A stretch of 64,000 nt of DNA from Streptomyces venezuelae (lineage in GTDB: Bacteria; Actinomycetota; Actinomycetes; Streptomycetales; Streptomycetaceae). Numbering within the stretch: the first letter of the stretch is position 1; every line of letters begins with the position of its first letter. Below, in pieces: positions 1-7,565 of the stretch. A program made the translations under genes and the position numbers. The stretch lies in contig NZ_CP029194.1 in NCBI RefSeq assembly GCF_008642375.1, forward strand, positions 8,302,501 through 8,366,500, in the 5' to 3' direction. The notes under the pieces were generated by a model. That model saw only the letters and a program-made list of their open reading frames with translations, searched no databases and was not told the origin of the DNA.

Positions 1-114
1 CAGCGCACGGAGCCCGTCGGCTGCCCACGGCGCGTCCGTGGCGGGGAGCGACAGCGTCATGCGCCGCCCGTCCGTCAGCGTGGCTTCGAGCGTGGTCGAG
101 TCCTCGGCCTGCAT
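1..114 (-). CDS. 5' end of a gene cut by the window edge (hypothetical)
   Basis: An ATG at 114-112 on the minus strand opens 38 in-frame codons that run off the window without a stop. A GAGGT ribosome-binding site lies about five bases upstream of the ATG, and codon third positions are mostly G or C, so this is probably a real start. The visible peptide begins MQAEDSTTLEATL and shows no recognisable domain or signal peptide. It follows the two oxygenase-like genes at 227-2216 on the same strand after a gap of about 110 bases, so it could be the third gene of that transcript. Function unknown. Confidence 0.5.
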   Translation of the reverse strand, partial: MQAEDSTTLEATLTDGRRMTLSLPATDAPWAADGLRAL

Positions 115-226
115 GACACCTCACTTCGTCGGCGCACCCGAGCGCCGATCCCGGCACTCGTCGGAACAGACGCCCGATCGCGGCGAAAGGTTCCCCTGCG
201 GGCCGCGCCCGGTGGCGTGAGAACGG

Positions 227-997
227 TCAGACGGGCGGCATCAGATCGCTCTCGCTGATGGTGTACGTCAGAGGGGGGTAGGAGAAGTCCACTTCGTCGT
301 TCTCGCGGCGCCGAAGTCGGTAGAACTCCTGCCTCTGCTCATCGTCGGCCGACGTGAGACACGCACCCTGCGGCAGGTATGCACGGCCGTCGCGAAACCG
401 AACGAGGGTCTTCGACGTTCGGAACGTCACGCCCAGCCATGGGTTGTCCGCCGCCTGGGCAGGCGCGTCCAGGACGATCTTGTGCTTGAGCCGCCGATTC
501 GAGTCGACGGAGAACGCGACGACGCTGTTGTGCGCGAGGGGGATCTCGATCCTCTCGCCACCTGAGCTCTTCGATTCGACGATCAGCTTCCTCGGCGGGC
601 TCGCTTCGGGATGTCGGTAGCAGGAGAAGACGGCGATGAACGACTCGCCTTCCAGGTCGAGGGCTTGGTCGGAATGGCTGCCCATGGTCTTGTACGCGTT
701 CGTGTAGCACTCGACGAGAGCGTTGTTGAAGCCGACCGAAAGCGCCGCATGCTCCTGAACCTGCTGCGCCAGCCGTTCGTGCACCGCCCGGAACCGCTGC
801 GCCGGGCTGCTGTATCGCGTGGTGGTGCGGACAAGAGGCACGCCACCCACCTCGTCGATCCTGGTCAGGGTGGCACTGCGCCGTCCCTTTCCCACATCCT
901 CCCAACGAGTCGACGCGGACAGCTCCGCGAAGAGATCCTCCTCGGTCGGCACACTGTACGAGAGGATCTCGTCCGAGATCCTAGATTCGGGGGGCAT
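227..997 (-). CDS. AlkB-like 2-oxoglutarate/Fe(II)-dependent oxygenase
   Basis: This 256-residue protein has the layout of an AlkB-type 2OG-Fe(II) dioxygenase. Seen directly: an N-x-x-L...N-x-Y lead-in (residues 91-102), an H-S-D iron motif (H108, D110), a distal histidine in RLKHKIVL (H172), and basic residues in GVTFRTSKT (R193, with R200 nearby) where the family binds the 2OG carboxylate. Such enzymes hydroxylate or demethylate nucleic acids, proteins or small molecules; the substrate here cannot be told. The start overlaps the end of the upstream gene by 17 bases and has its own GGGGGA site, so the two genes are probably translationally coupled. No signal peptide or membrane segment is seen. 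Confidence 0.65.
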   Translation of the reverse strand: MPPESRISDEILSYSVPTEEDLFAELSASTRWEDVGKGRRSATLTRIDEVGGVPLVRTTTRYSSPAQRFRAVHERLAQQVQEHAALSVGFNNALVECYTNAYKTMGSHSDQALDLEGESFIAVFSCYRHPEASPPRKLIVESKSSGGERIEIPLAHNSVVAFSVDSNRRLKHKIVLDAPAQAADNPWLGVTFRTSKTLVRFRDGRAYLPQGACLTSADDEQRQEFYRLRRRENDEVDFSYPPLTYTISESDLMPPV

Positions 998-2216
998 CGT
1001 AGTCCCCCGAGTTCATGCTGAAGAGGAATTCGTCGCCGTAGTCGATGAAGGACGAGGTCCTGTTCTCCTCGGCGTACAGCCTGCGCAGCTCGTCCATGCC
1101 GTCCGGTGTGGGCGGCCCCAGCTTCACCAGACCCCCGGCCACTTTCAGGAACGTGTGGCCGTCCTTGTGAACGGCTTCGGCGCTCGAACAGCGCACGACG
1201 TAGCCCAGGCGGGTCGGGAGCAGGCCGGCGTCCAACGATGCGGGCCGGATCTCGTGCGTGTACAGGCGGTTGGTGGACAGCGGCATGAAGAAGACGGAGC
1301 CCGGATAGAGGGTCACGGTGAACTGCGAGGGGAGCGCGACCCCGTCACGGCCTTCGGTCTGCTCCTTGAGCCGGAAGCGGAGCCTGGTCAGTCCGCTGAC
1401 ACCCTTCACGCCGTAGTCGAAGGCGTCTTCCGTCAGAGGCTGCAGCTTTTCGAGCCGGTCGTAGAAGGTGCAGAAAGCCATGATGCCGTTGACGGGCATG
1501 TCCTTGGTCTTGTCGGCATGCGCCGAGATCTTGGCCTTGGACTGCTTGCGCTCGGCCGTGGCAAGGGTGTTGCGGTAGACCTGAGCGAGGACGTGATTCA
1601 GAGATGCCTGCTTCCGGAAGACGGTGCCCGCCTCGCGGTTCAGGGCCTCGACGATACGCGTATCGGTCGGGCGGAAACTCTCGGTCGGCCCCGACAGATT
1701 CGTGGAGCACCGGAGCAGACGGAAATGCAGTTCGTCACCGTCTCGCGTGACGGGCGTCAGATAGATACCGCTGCGATGGGCTGTTCCGGGCTTGGTGGAC
1801 TCTGTGAGTGACTGGAACTCGTGCTCCGCACGAATCCCTTCGAAGTGATCGACGTCAAGCCCGAAGAAGCGGCGGTAGTACACGCCGACTCCGTGCACGC
1901 GGAGGGGAACACGGCCGAGGCCGATGCGAACCCAAGGACTGTCGTCGGCATCCTCGTGGTACCCGTGCGACAGCTCCCGGACAACGAAAACCCTGGCTGC
2001 CGCACGCAGTTGGTGACCGCTGATCCCGGATATGTCACCGCACAGGTAGACGGTCTTCTGCGCCGTGACGTCGGGCGGACCGGAAGCGAGGTCCTCCGGC
2101 GTTATGACGGACCCGAAGAAGTTCCTGATCGACTCATCGTCGTGCAGTACCGAAGGCGCAACCAAGATGTTGCTCGTATCCTCGATGTACGCTTCTGTCA
2201 GCTCTGATGTGTCCAT
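981..2216 (-). CDS. Second 2-oxoglutarate/Fe(II) oxygenase-like protein, N-terminally extended
   Basis: With the ATG at 2216 the product has 411 residues. The C-terminal half repeats the fold signature of its neighbour: H-A-D (H233, D235), a distal histidine in LYTHEI (H321) and arginines in TRLGYVVRC (R336, R342). The first ~200 residues are a separate region containing the segment RLLRCSTNLSGPTE, which I do not recognise. An earlier GTG at 2351 would add a basic, low-complexity leader and was not chosen; a TACAAT hexamer on the minus strand just upstream of 2262 could be a -10 element. The gene overlaps the downstream oxygenase gene, so they probably act together. Substrate unknown. Confidence 0.6.
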   Translation of the reverse strand: MDTSELTEAYIEDTSNILVAPSVLHDDESIRNFFGSVITPEDLASGPPDVTAQKTVYLCGDISGISGHQLRAAARVFVVRELSHGYHEDADDSPWVRIGLGRVPLRVHGVGVYYRRFFGLDVDHFEGIRAEHEFQSLTESTKPGTAHRSGIYLTPVTRDGDELHFRLLRCSTNLSGPTESFRPTDTRIVEALNREAGTVFRKQASLNHVLAQVYRNTLATAERKQSKAKISAHADKTKDMPVNGIMAFCTFYDRLEKLQPLTEDAFDYGVKGVSGLTRLRFRLKEQTEGRDGVALPSQFTVTLYPGSVFFMPLSTNRLYTHEIRPASLDAGLLPTRLGYVVRCSSAEAVHKDGHTFLKVAGGLVKLGPPTPDGMDELRRLYAEENRTSSFIDYGDEFLFSMNSGDYDAPRI

Positions 2217-2263
2217 CAAGCAGTACCTGCCATTCGCAGATGTTGGTGGATTGCTCAAAACCC

Positions 2264-2274
2264 TGGACATTGTA
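2264..2274 (-). promoter_or_regulatory. Possible -10 element for the oxygenase pair
   Basis: The minus strand reads CGTACAATG here; TACAAT matches a vegetative -10 box and lies about 50 bases before the chosen ATG at 2216. No good -35 hexamer is visible 16-18 bases further up, so this is a weak call. Confidence 0.25.
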
Positions 2275-2363
2275 CGGTCGGTGCAGGGAGCCGCTCTGCG
2301 AGACACCATTCCGTCTCCGCGGGTCACGGTCGCCCCGCCGGGTACCCGCATCCGGCGGGGGCG

Positions 2364-2390
2364 GGAACGGGGAAGAGTGGACGCGCCGTC
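2364..2390 (+). promoter_or_regulatory. Possible ECF-type promoter for the SDR/photolyase genes
   Basis: GGAAC at 2364-2368 and CGTC at 2387-2390 resemble the -35 and -10 of an ECF-sigma promoter. The distance is within one base of that of the better candidate in front of the ECF sigma gene at 5599-5626. If real, the downstream sigma factor could drive this gene. High local GC makes chance matches possible. Confidence 0.25.
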
Positions 2391-2455
2391 CCGCCCGTAG
2401 GCGGGGTGGCACCCGACATGACGTGTCCTTCAGGTCAGAAATGGGGTGGCTGTTC

Positions 2456-4027
2456 ATGGCGCCGCGCTCCCGGACCTCGTCCACTGCGGCCTCCTCCTCG
2501 TCCACGGACGAGTTGTGCCTGGTCACCGGCCCCGGTGGCTATATCGGCGGCCGGCTCGTGCCCGAGCTGCTCGACGCCGGATACGCCGTCCGGTGCATGG
2601 CCCGCACCCCCGCCCACCTCCGCGACCATCCATGGGCGGATCGCGTCGAGACCGTCCGTGGCGACGTCACGGACGCCGAGAGCCTGCGACCCGCCCTGCG
2701 CGGCGTGCGGGTGGCCTACTACCTCGTGCACTCCATGAGCTCCGGGCGGGACTTCGAGGAGACCGACCGGCTCGCGGCCCGTACCTTCGCGGCCGAGGCG
2801 CGGGCCGCCGGTGTCCGTCGGATCGTGTACCTGGGTGGACTCACCCCTGCGGACCTCCCGGACGAGCGGCTCTCACCGCACCTGCGCTCCCGGGCCGAAG
2901 TGGGCCGGATCCTGCTCGCCTCCGGCGTTCCCACGACCGTGCTGCGTGCCGCCGTCGTCATCGGCTCAGGCTCGGCGTCGTTCGAGATGCTCCGCTATCT
3001 CACCGAGCGGCTCCCGGTCATGGTGACTCCCAGCTGGGTCGGCACCCGCGTACAGCCCATCGCCGTCCGTGACGTCCTGCGCTACCTCGTCGGCAGCGCG
3101 AGCATGCCCTCCGACGTCAGCCGGACCTTCGACATCGGCGGCCCCGACATCCTGACCTACCGGGAGATGATGGAGCGCTACGCGCGTGTCGCCCGGCTGC
3201 CCAGCCGGCTGATCCTGCCGGTTCCCGTGCTCACCCCCCGCCTGTCCAGCCACTGGATCGGACTGGTCACCCCGGTCCCCGCCGCCCTGGCCCGGCCGCT
3301 CGCCGAGTCCCTGCGTTACGAGGTCGTCTGCGCCGAGCACGACATCGCCGACCACGTGCCCGACCCGCCCGGGGCACCGCTGCCCTTCGACCGGGCCCTC
3401 ACCCTCGCCCTGCAGCGCGTCCGCGAGGCCCAGGTCGTCACCCGCTGGTCCTCCGCCGCGGTGCCGGGAGCGCCGAGCGACCCGCTGCCGACCGACCCCG
3501 ACTGGGCCGGCGGCAGCCTCTACACCGACGAACGGCAGCGGGACGTCGAGGCCGGCGCCGAGGACCTGTGGCGGGTCGTCGAGGGCATCGGGGGCGAGAA
3601 CGGCTGGTACTCGTTCCCGCTCGCCTGGGCCCTGCGAGGCTGGATCGACCGGCTCTCCGGCGGGGTCGGGCTGCGCCGCGGCCGCCGTGACGCCGCCCGG
3701 CTGCGGGTCGGCGACGCCCTGGACTTCTGGCGCGTGGAGGAGATCGAGCGGCAGAGCATGCTCAGGCTCCGGGCCGAGATGCGGTTGCCCGGCCTGGCCT
3801 GGCTGGAGATGTACGTGGAGCACGACGGCGACGGCCGGTCGAGGTACCGGCAGCGCGCCCTGTTCCACCCCCGGGGCCTGGCCGGACAGCTCTACTGGTG
3901 GAGCGTCGCCCCCTTCCACGCCGTCGTGTTCGGCGGTATGGCCCGCAGAATCGCGGGAGCCGCGGAGGAGTTCGCCCGTGCGGGCGAGGCACGCCCATCC
4001 GCCGCGCGGGAGTCCTCGCATCCGTAG
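2456..4027 (+). CDS. NAD(P)-binding SDR-family protein with C-terminal DUF2867 domain
   Basis: The 523-residue product starts with an atypical SDR (NmrA/epimerase-like) Rossmann domain: VTGPGGYIGGRL near residue 24, then a nucleoside-proximal acidic turn (VRGDVTD), the YYLVHSM strand and YLGGL. Roughly the last 150 residues, from the GGSLYTDERQ segment on, match DUF2867, a SRPBCC-like lipid or cofactor-binding fold often fused to this SDR type. ATG 2456 has GGGGTGG six bases upstream; ATG 2441 in the same frame is an alternative. Photolyase follows 153 bases downstream on the same strand, so co-transcription and a role in light or oxidative stress are plausible, but the reaction is unknown. 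Confidence 0.8.
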   Translation: MAPRSRTSSTAASSSSTDELCLVTGPGGYIGGRLVPELLDAGYAVRCMARTPAHLRDHPWADRVETVRGDVTDAESLRPALRGVRVAYYLVHSMSSGRDFEETDRLAARTFAAEARAAGVRRIVYLGGLTPADLPDERLSPHLRSRAEVGRILLASGVPTTVLRAAVVIGSGSASFEMLRYLTERLPVMVTPSWVGTRVQPIAVRDVLRYLVGSASMPSDVSRTFDIGGPDILTYREMMERYARVARLPSRLILPVPVLTPRLSSHWIGLVTPVPAALARPLAESLRYEVVCAEHDIADHVPDPPGAPLPFDRALTLALQRVREAQVVTRWSSAAVPGAPSDPLPTDPDWAGGSLYTDERQRDVEAGAEDLWRVVEGIGGENGWYSFPLAWALRGWIDRLSGGVGLRRGRRDAARLRVGDALDFWRVEEIERQSMLRLRAEMRLPGLAWLEMYVEHDGDGRSRYRQRALFHPRGLAGQLYWWSVAPFHAVVFGGMARRIAGAAEEFARAGEARPSAARESSHP

Positions 4028-4180
4028 GACCTCTCATGGGCGGGTTCGTCGGTTCGGGGAATCGTGGGTGCGTGCATCCGGCAGCACACCGCCCGGCGAA
4101 GGAGGATCGCAGATCCCCGTGCAGCAGCCCACCGGGCGCGCCCCACCACCGCCCCGGTGCCGATCGCCAGGAATGGTGCC

Positions 4181-5554
4181 ATGAACGTCGTGATCGTCCT
4201 CTTCACCTCGGACCTTCGGCTCCACGACCACCCGCCCCTGCGGGCGGCCCTCGCCTCTGCGCCCGAGGTCGTGCCCCTCTTCGTCCGTGACCCGGCTGTG
4301 GACCGGGCGGGCTTCGCCGCGCCCAACCGGCTCGCCTTCCTCGCCGACTGCCTGACCGACCTGGACGCCGGGCTGCGCGCCCGGGGCGGCCGGCTCGTCG
4401 TACGGCACGGCGACACCGTGGCCGAGGTGTGCGCCCTGGCCCGGGAGGCCGACGCGGACGAGGTCCACATGGCGGCCGGATGCACCGCGTTCGCCCACGA
4501 GCGGGAACGGCGGCTGCGCCATGCCCTGGAGGCGGACGGACGCCGGCTGTACGTCCACGACGGGGTCGTCACCGTGCTGCCGGCCGGTGAGGTCACCCCG
4601 GCCGGGTCGGACCACTTCGCCGTGTTCACCCCGTACCACCGGCGGTGGTCGGCCGAGCCGCACCGGCCCCCGGCCGCGGCGCCCCGGTCCGTATCGGTGC
4701 CCGGCGCCCTGCGGTCCGAAGAGGTACCCTCGCGCACCGCCGTCGCGTCCGTGTCCGAGGGGCTGGCGGCAGGCGGCGAGCGCAAGGGCCGCGAGCGGCT
4801 CGCGGCCTGGCTGTCACGGCACGTCGACGCCTACGAGGACCGGCACGACGACCTCGCCGGCGACGCCACTTCCCGCCTCTCCCCGTACTTGCACTTCGGC
4901 GCGGTCTCCGCGAACGAGGTGGTGCACCGCGCGCGCTCGCGGGGCGGGGCGGGGGCGGAGGCGTTCGTACGCCAGATGTGCTGGCGGGACTTCCACCACC
5001 AGGTGCTGAACGCCCGCCCGCACGCCGCCACGCAGGACTACCGGACCCGGCACGACCGCTGGCGGCACGGGAAGCAGGCCGACGCCGACCTGCGGGCATG
5101 GCAGGCCGGCCTGACCGGCTACCCCCTCGTGGACGCCGCCATGCGTCAACTCGCCCACGAGGGCTGGATGCACAACCGGGGACGGCTGCTCGCTGCCTCG
5201 TTCCTGACCAAGACGCTCTACCTCGACTGGCGGCTCGGAGCCCGCCACTTCCTCGGTCTCCTCGTCGACGGCGACATCGCGAACAACCAGCTGAACTGGC
5301 AGTGGGCCGCGGGCACGGGCACCGACACCCGGCCCAACCGGGTCCTCAACCCCGTTCTCCAGGCGCGGAGGTACGACCCTGACGGCGCCTACGTCCGCCG
5401 CTGGGTCCCCGAACTCGCCGCTCTGGAGGCCCCCCTGATCCACGAGCCGTGGAAGCTCGCCCCGCTGGACCGGGCCACTCTCGACTACCCCGACCCGATC
5501 GTGTCGCTCGCCGACGGCCTGGGCCGCTTCCGGCGAGCCCGTGGCCAGGACTGA
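4181..5554 (+). CDS. phrB: Deoxyribodipyrimidine photolyase (cryptochrome/photolyase family)
   Basis: The 457-residue protein has the family's expected length. It uses FAD and an antenna chromophore to split cyclobutane pyrimidine dimers with blue light. Seen: N-terminal Rossmann antenna domain (VIVLFTSDLRLHDHPPL), then the FAD-binding half with RLSPYLHFG, FVRQMCWRDF, GYPLVDAAMRQL, GWMHNRGR and the very conserved DGDIANNQLNWQW and TDTRPNRVLNP. ATG 4181 was chosen because the Rossmann strand begins right after it; an AGGA lies 10-12 bases upstream. It sits between the SDR/DUF2867 gene and a LitS-like ECF sigma gene, a grouping typical of Streptomyces light-induced genes. Confidence 0.95.
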   Translation: MNVVIVLFTSDLRLHDHPPLRAALASAPEVVPLFVRDPAVDRAGFAAPNRLAFLADCLTDLDAGLRARGGRLVVRHGDTVAEVCALAREADADEVHMAAGCTAFAHERERRLRHALEADGRRLYVHDGVVTVLPAGEVTPAGSDHFAVFTPYHRRWSAEPHRPPAAAPRSVSVPGALRSEEVPSRTAVASVSEGLAAGGERKGRERLAAWLSRHVDAYEDRHDDLAGDATSRLSPYLHFGAVSANEVVHRARSRGGAGAEAFVRQMCWRDFHHQVLNARPHAATQDYRTRHDRWRHGKQADADLRAWQAGLTGYPLVDAAMRQLAHEGWMHNRGRLLAASFLTKTLYLDWRLGARHFLGLLVDGDIANNQLNWQWAAGTGTDTRPNRVLNPVLQARRYDPDGAYVRRWVPELAALEAPLIHEPWKLAPLDRATLDYPDPIVSLADGLGRFRRARGQD

Positions 5555-5598
5555 GTCCACGCCGCCGCCGGCCGCGCAGGGCGGGCCCCGGGTCTTCC

Positions 5599-5626
5599 GG
5601 AAAACAACGCACAACCGATGCGTCTT
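5599..5626 (+). promoter_or_regulatory. ECF-type promoter upstream of the sigma gene
   Basis: GGAAAAC (5599-5605) and CGTCTT (5621-5626) are separated by 15 bases, a good match to the GGAAC/CGTC pattern of ECF-sigma promoters. The element lies about 80 bases before the sigma ATG at 5707, so it may be an autoregulated promoter. Inference from sequence only. Confidence 0.5.
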
Positions 5627-5706
5627 GAGCCGCTGACGCCGTCCGACGGAACCTGAGGAGGCAGGGAGCACCCGCCCGCACACCCCGGGCCGGAGGAGGA
5701 GTCGTC

Positions 5707-6450
5707 ATGAGCGCAGTGCCCACGGTCGGTCGCCCGCAGCCCCTCGCGGCGGGCGAGGAGCCTCGTCCCCTCCTCCCGGACATCGCCGAGCCGACCGACG
5801 CGGAGATCGGCGCAGGACTCGCCCAGGGCGACGCGCAGTGCCTCGCCCTGGCGTACAAGCGCTGGGGCGGCCTGGTGTTCACCCTCGCCGCCCGGACGAT
5901 CGGGGACGCCTGCGAGGCGGAGGACGTCACCCAGCAGGTGTTCCTCGCCGCCTGGCGCGGCCGCCACGGATACCGCCCCGACCGGGGCCCCGTCCCGGCC
6001 TGGCTGGTCGGCATCACGCGCCGCAGGATCGCCGACACGCTCGCTGCCCGCACCCGCCGGACCGAGCTCGTCGCCGCCGCCGGGGCGGCCCTGCCTCCGC
6101 ACGCCGCGGCCGCCGACGGCCCTGACGACCTGCTCGACCGCCTCGTGATCACCGGCGAGCTCGCCCGGCTCCCGCGCGTCCAGCGCGACGTCCTGGCCCT
6201 CGCGTACTTCGGTGACCTGACGCAGACGCAGATCGCGCGGCGGACGGGCCTGCCGCTGGGCACGGTCAAGAGCCACACCCGGCGCGGACTGCAGCGGCTG
6301 TGCCACAGCCTCGCTCCCGCCACCCGCACCGATTCCGGGCAGCCCGCCCCCGCGGCGGGCGGCCCATCGAGCCGGAGCGCCCACGGCGGCGCCGCGTCGC
6401 CTGTCGCTGCGCCGTCCCGCCCGTCTCCACCGTCTCTCATTCGACGGTGA
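5707..6450 (+). CDS. litS: ECF RNA polymerase sigma factor, LitS-like
   Basis: The 247-residue protein has sigma region 2 at about residues 45-112 (CEAEDVTQQVFLAAWR is the core-binding and -10 helix) and region 4 at about 148-200 (LPRVQRDVLALAYFGDLTQ, then a helix-turn-helix with GTVKSHTRRGL). GGAGGAGGAG before the ATG is a strong ribosome-binding site. Its neighbours are photolyase upstream and a convergent MerR-cobalamin regulator downstream; in S. coelicolor the LitR/LitS pair controls light-induced genes including photolyase, hence the name. The 3' end overlaps that of the litR-like gene by 14 bases. No classical anti-sigma gene is adjacent. The assignment to LitS rests on family and context. 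Confidence 0.75.
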   Translation: MSAVPTVGRPQPLAAGEEPRPLLPDIAEPTDAEIGAGLAQGDAQCLALAYKRWGGLVFTLAARTIGDACEAEDVTQQVFLAAWRGRHGYRPDRGPVPAWLVGITRRRIADTLAARTRRTELVAAAGAALPPHAAAADGPDDLLDRLVITGELARLPRVQRDVLALAYFGDLTQTQIARRTGLPLGTVKSHTRRGLQRLCHSLAPATRTDSGQPAPAAGGPSSRSAHGGAASPVAAPSRPSPPSLIRR

Positions 6451-7456
6451 CGGTGGCCTGCCGGTCTGCGGCGTGGGGTCCGGACGTCGGGCCGGAGGCG
6501 GCCGCGCAGCGGTGGGCGAGGGCGGCGAGCGCTTCGCGCAGGCCGGTGGGGCGCAGCATTCCGGGTGCGACGGGCCGCCCCGCCCAACCGGGGCCGCCGA
6601 GCAGCACCAGCGGGTGCGTCCGGGCGCCCCTGACGCCGAAAGCGGTGTCCGCCACGTGCCGGGCGAGCGCGTGGCTCGCGGTGGAGCGCGACTGTGACCA
6701 CAGGACGACGGCGGTCGGCCCCAGCCGTCGCACCGCCGCGTCCAGCGCCTCGGCCGGTACCGCGGCCCCGAACATGCGGAACGGCAGGCCTTGTCCGGCG
6801 AGGCCGGCGGCCAGGGCCTCCAGTGACAGGGTGTGCTGCTCGCCCGGGACGCAGGCGAGCAGGACCGGCGGCGAGCCGGCCGGGTGCGGGCGGGCGGCAG
6901 CGGCCACCTGCCGCAGGGTCGTGGAGATGTGCCAGGACAGCAGGTGCTCGACCTCGACGTACCGGTCGTTCGAGGACTCCCACTTGCGGCCGACGGCGTG
7001 CAGGGTGGGCGCCATCACCTCCTCCCACGAGGTGACGAGCCCGTGCGCGGCGACCAGTTCGCGCAGCAACGTGTCCATGGTGGGGCTGTCGAGGCGTACG
7101 GCCGCCCGGGCCAGGCCCCGGAACTCCCGTTGGACCCCACCCAGCGGCAGCCCGTTGCCGGATCCCGGGGCGCTCGCGGGCGCGGCGACGCCGGGGGCCC
7201 GCGCAAGGGACGGCCGGTGCCCGGCGTCGGCCAGGGCCACCCGGGCCGCCTCGGCCGGTGGCACGCCCGATGTCGTGAGTCGGCACATGGCCTCGAGCAC
7301 GGCGATGTCCGCCGGTGACCAGCGCCGGTGACGCCCGTCCTCACGGGCCGCCGGACCGATTCCGTACCGCTGGTCCCACGACCGCAGGGTCGTGGGGGAG
7401 ACGCCCAGCCGCCGGGCGACGGCACCCGTGGTGACGCCGTGTGTCGCGTCCGTCAT
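6437..7456 (-). CDS. litR: MerR-family regulator with cobalamin-binding light-sensor domain, LitR/CarH-like
   Basis: The 339-residue protein starts with a MerR winged helix (residues 9-60: TTGAVARRLGVSPTTLRSWD, then RRWSPADI). After a linker comes a four-helix cap and a B12-binding Rossmann domain. The tryptophan (W159) and the E170-H171 pair match the adenosylcobalamin-capping residues of CarH/LitR, and H208 in PGEQHTLSL is positioned as the lower cobalt ligand. Such proteins repress in the dark and release DNA when light breaks the Co-C bond. It is convergent with the ECF sigma gene, its probable target. The start is uncertain: GAAGGG abuts the ATG. Confidence 0.8.
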   Translation of the reverse strand: MTDATHGVTTGAVARRLGVSPTTLRSWDQRYGIGPAAREDGRHRRWSPADIAVLEAMCRLTTSGVPPAEAARVALADAGHRPSLARAPGVAAPASAPGSGNGLPLGGVQREFRGLARAAVRLDSPTMDTLLRELVAAHGLVTSWEEVMAPTLHAVGRKWESSNDRYVEVEHLLSWHISTTLRQVAAAARPHPAGSPPVLLACVPGEQHTLSLEALAAGLAGQGLPFRMFGAAVPAEALDAAVRRLGPTAVVLWSQSRSTASHALARHVADTAFGVRGARTHPLVLLGGPGWAGRPVAPGMLRPTGLREALAALAHRCAAASGPTSGPHAADRQATVTVE

Positions 7457-7565
7457 CCCTTCATCGTACGACGCACGAACGCTGCGAGCGTGGTACGTGA
7501 TCCGGGGGACCCTTCGGAGCACCTGTCCGAGGTGACCGCTCCCCGCGGCTCTCGTTTGCACAGGC

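Noticed and set aside
5346..7286. A long minus-strand open frame over the photolyase, sigma and MerR genes
   Set aside because: High-GC DNA gives long open antisense frames; the plus-strand genes have clear motifs and better codon bias.
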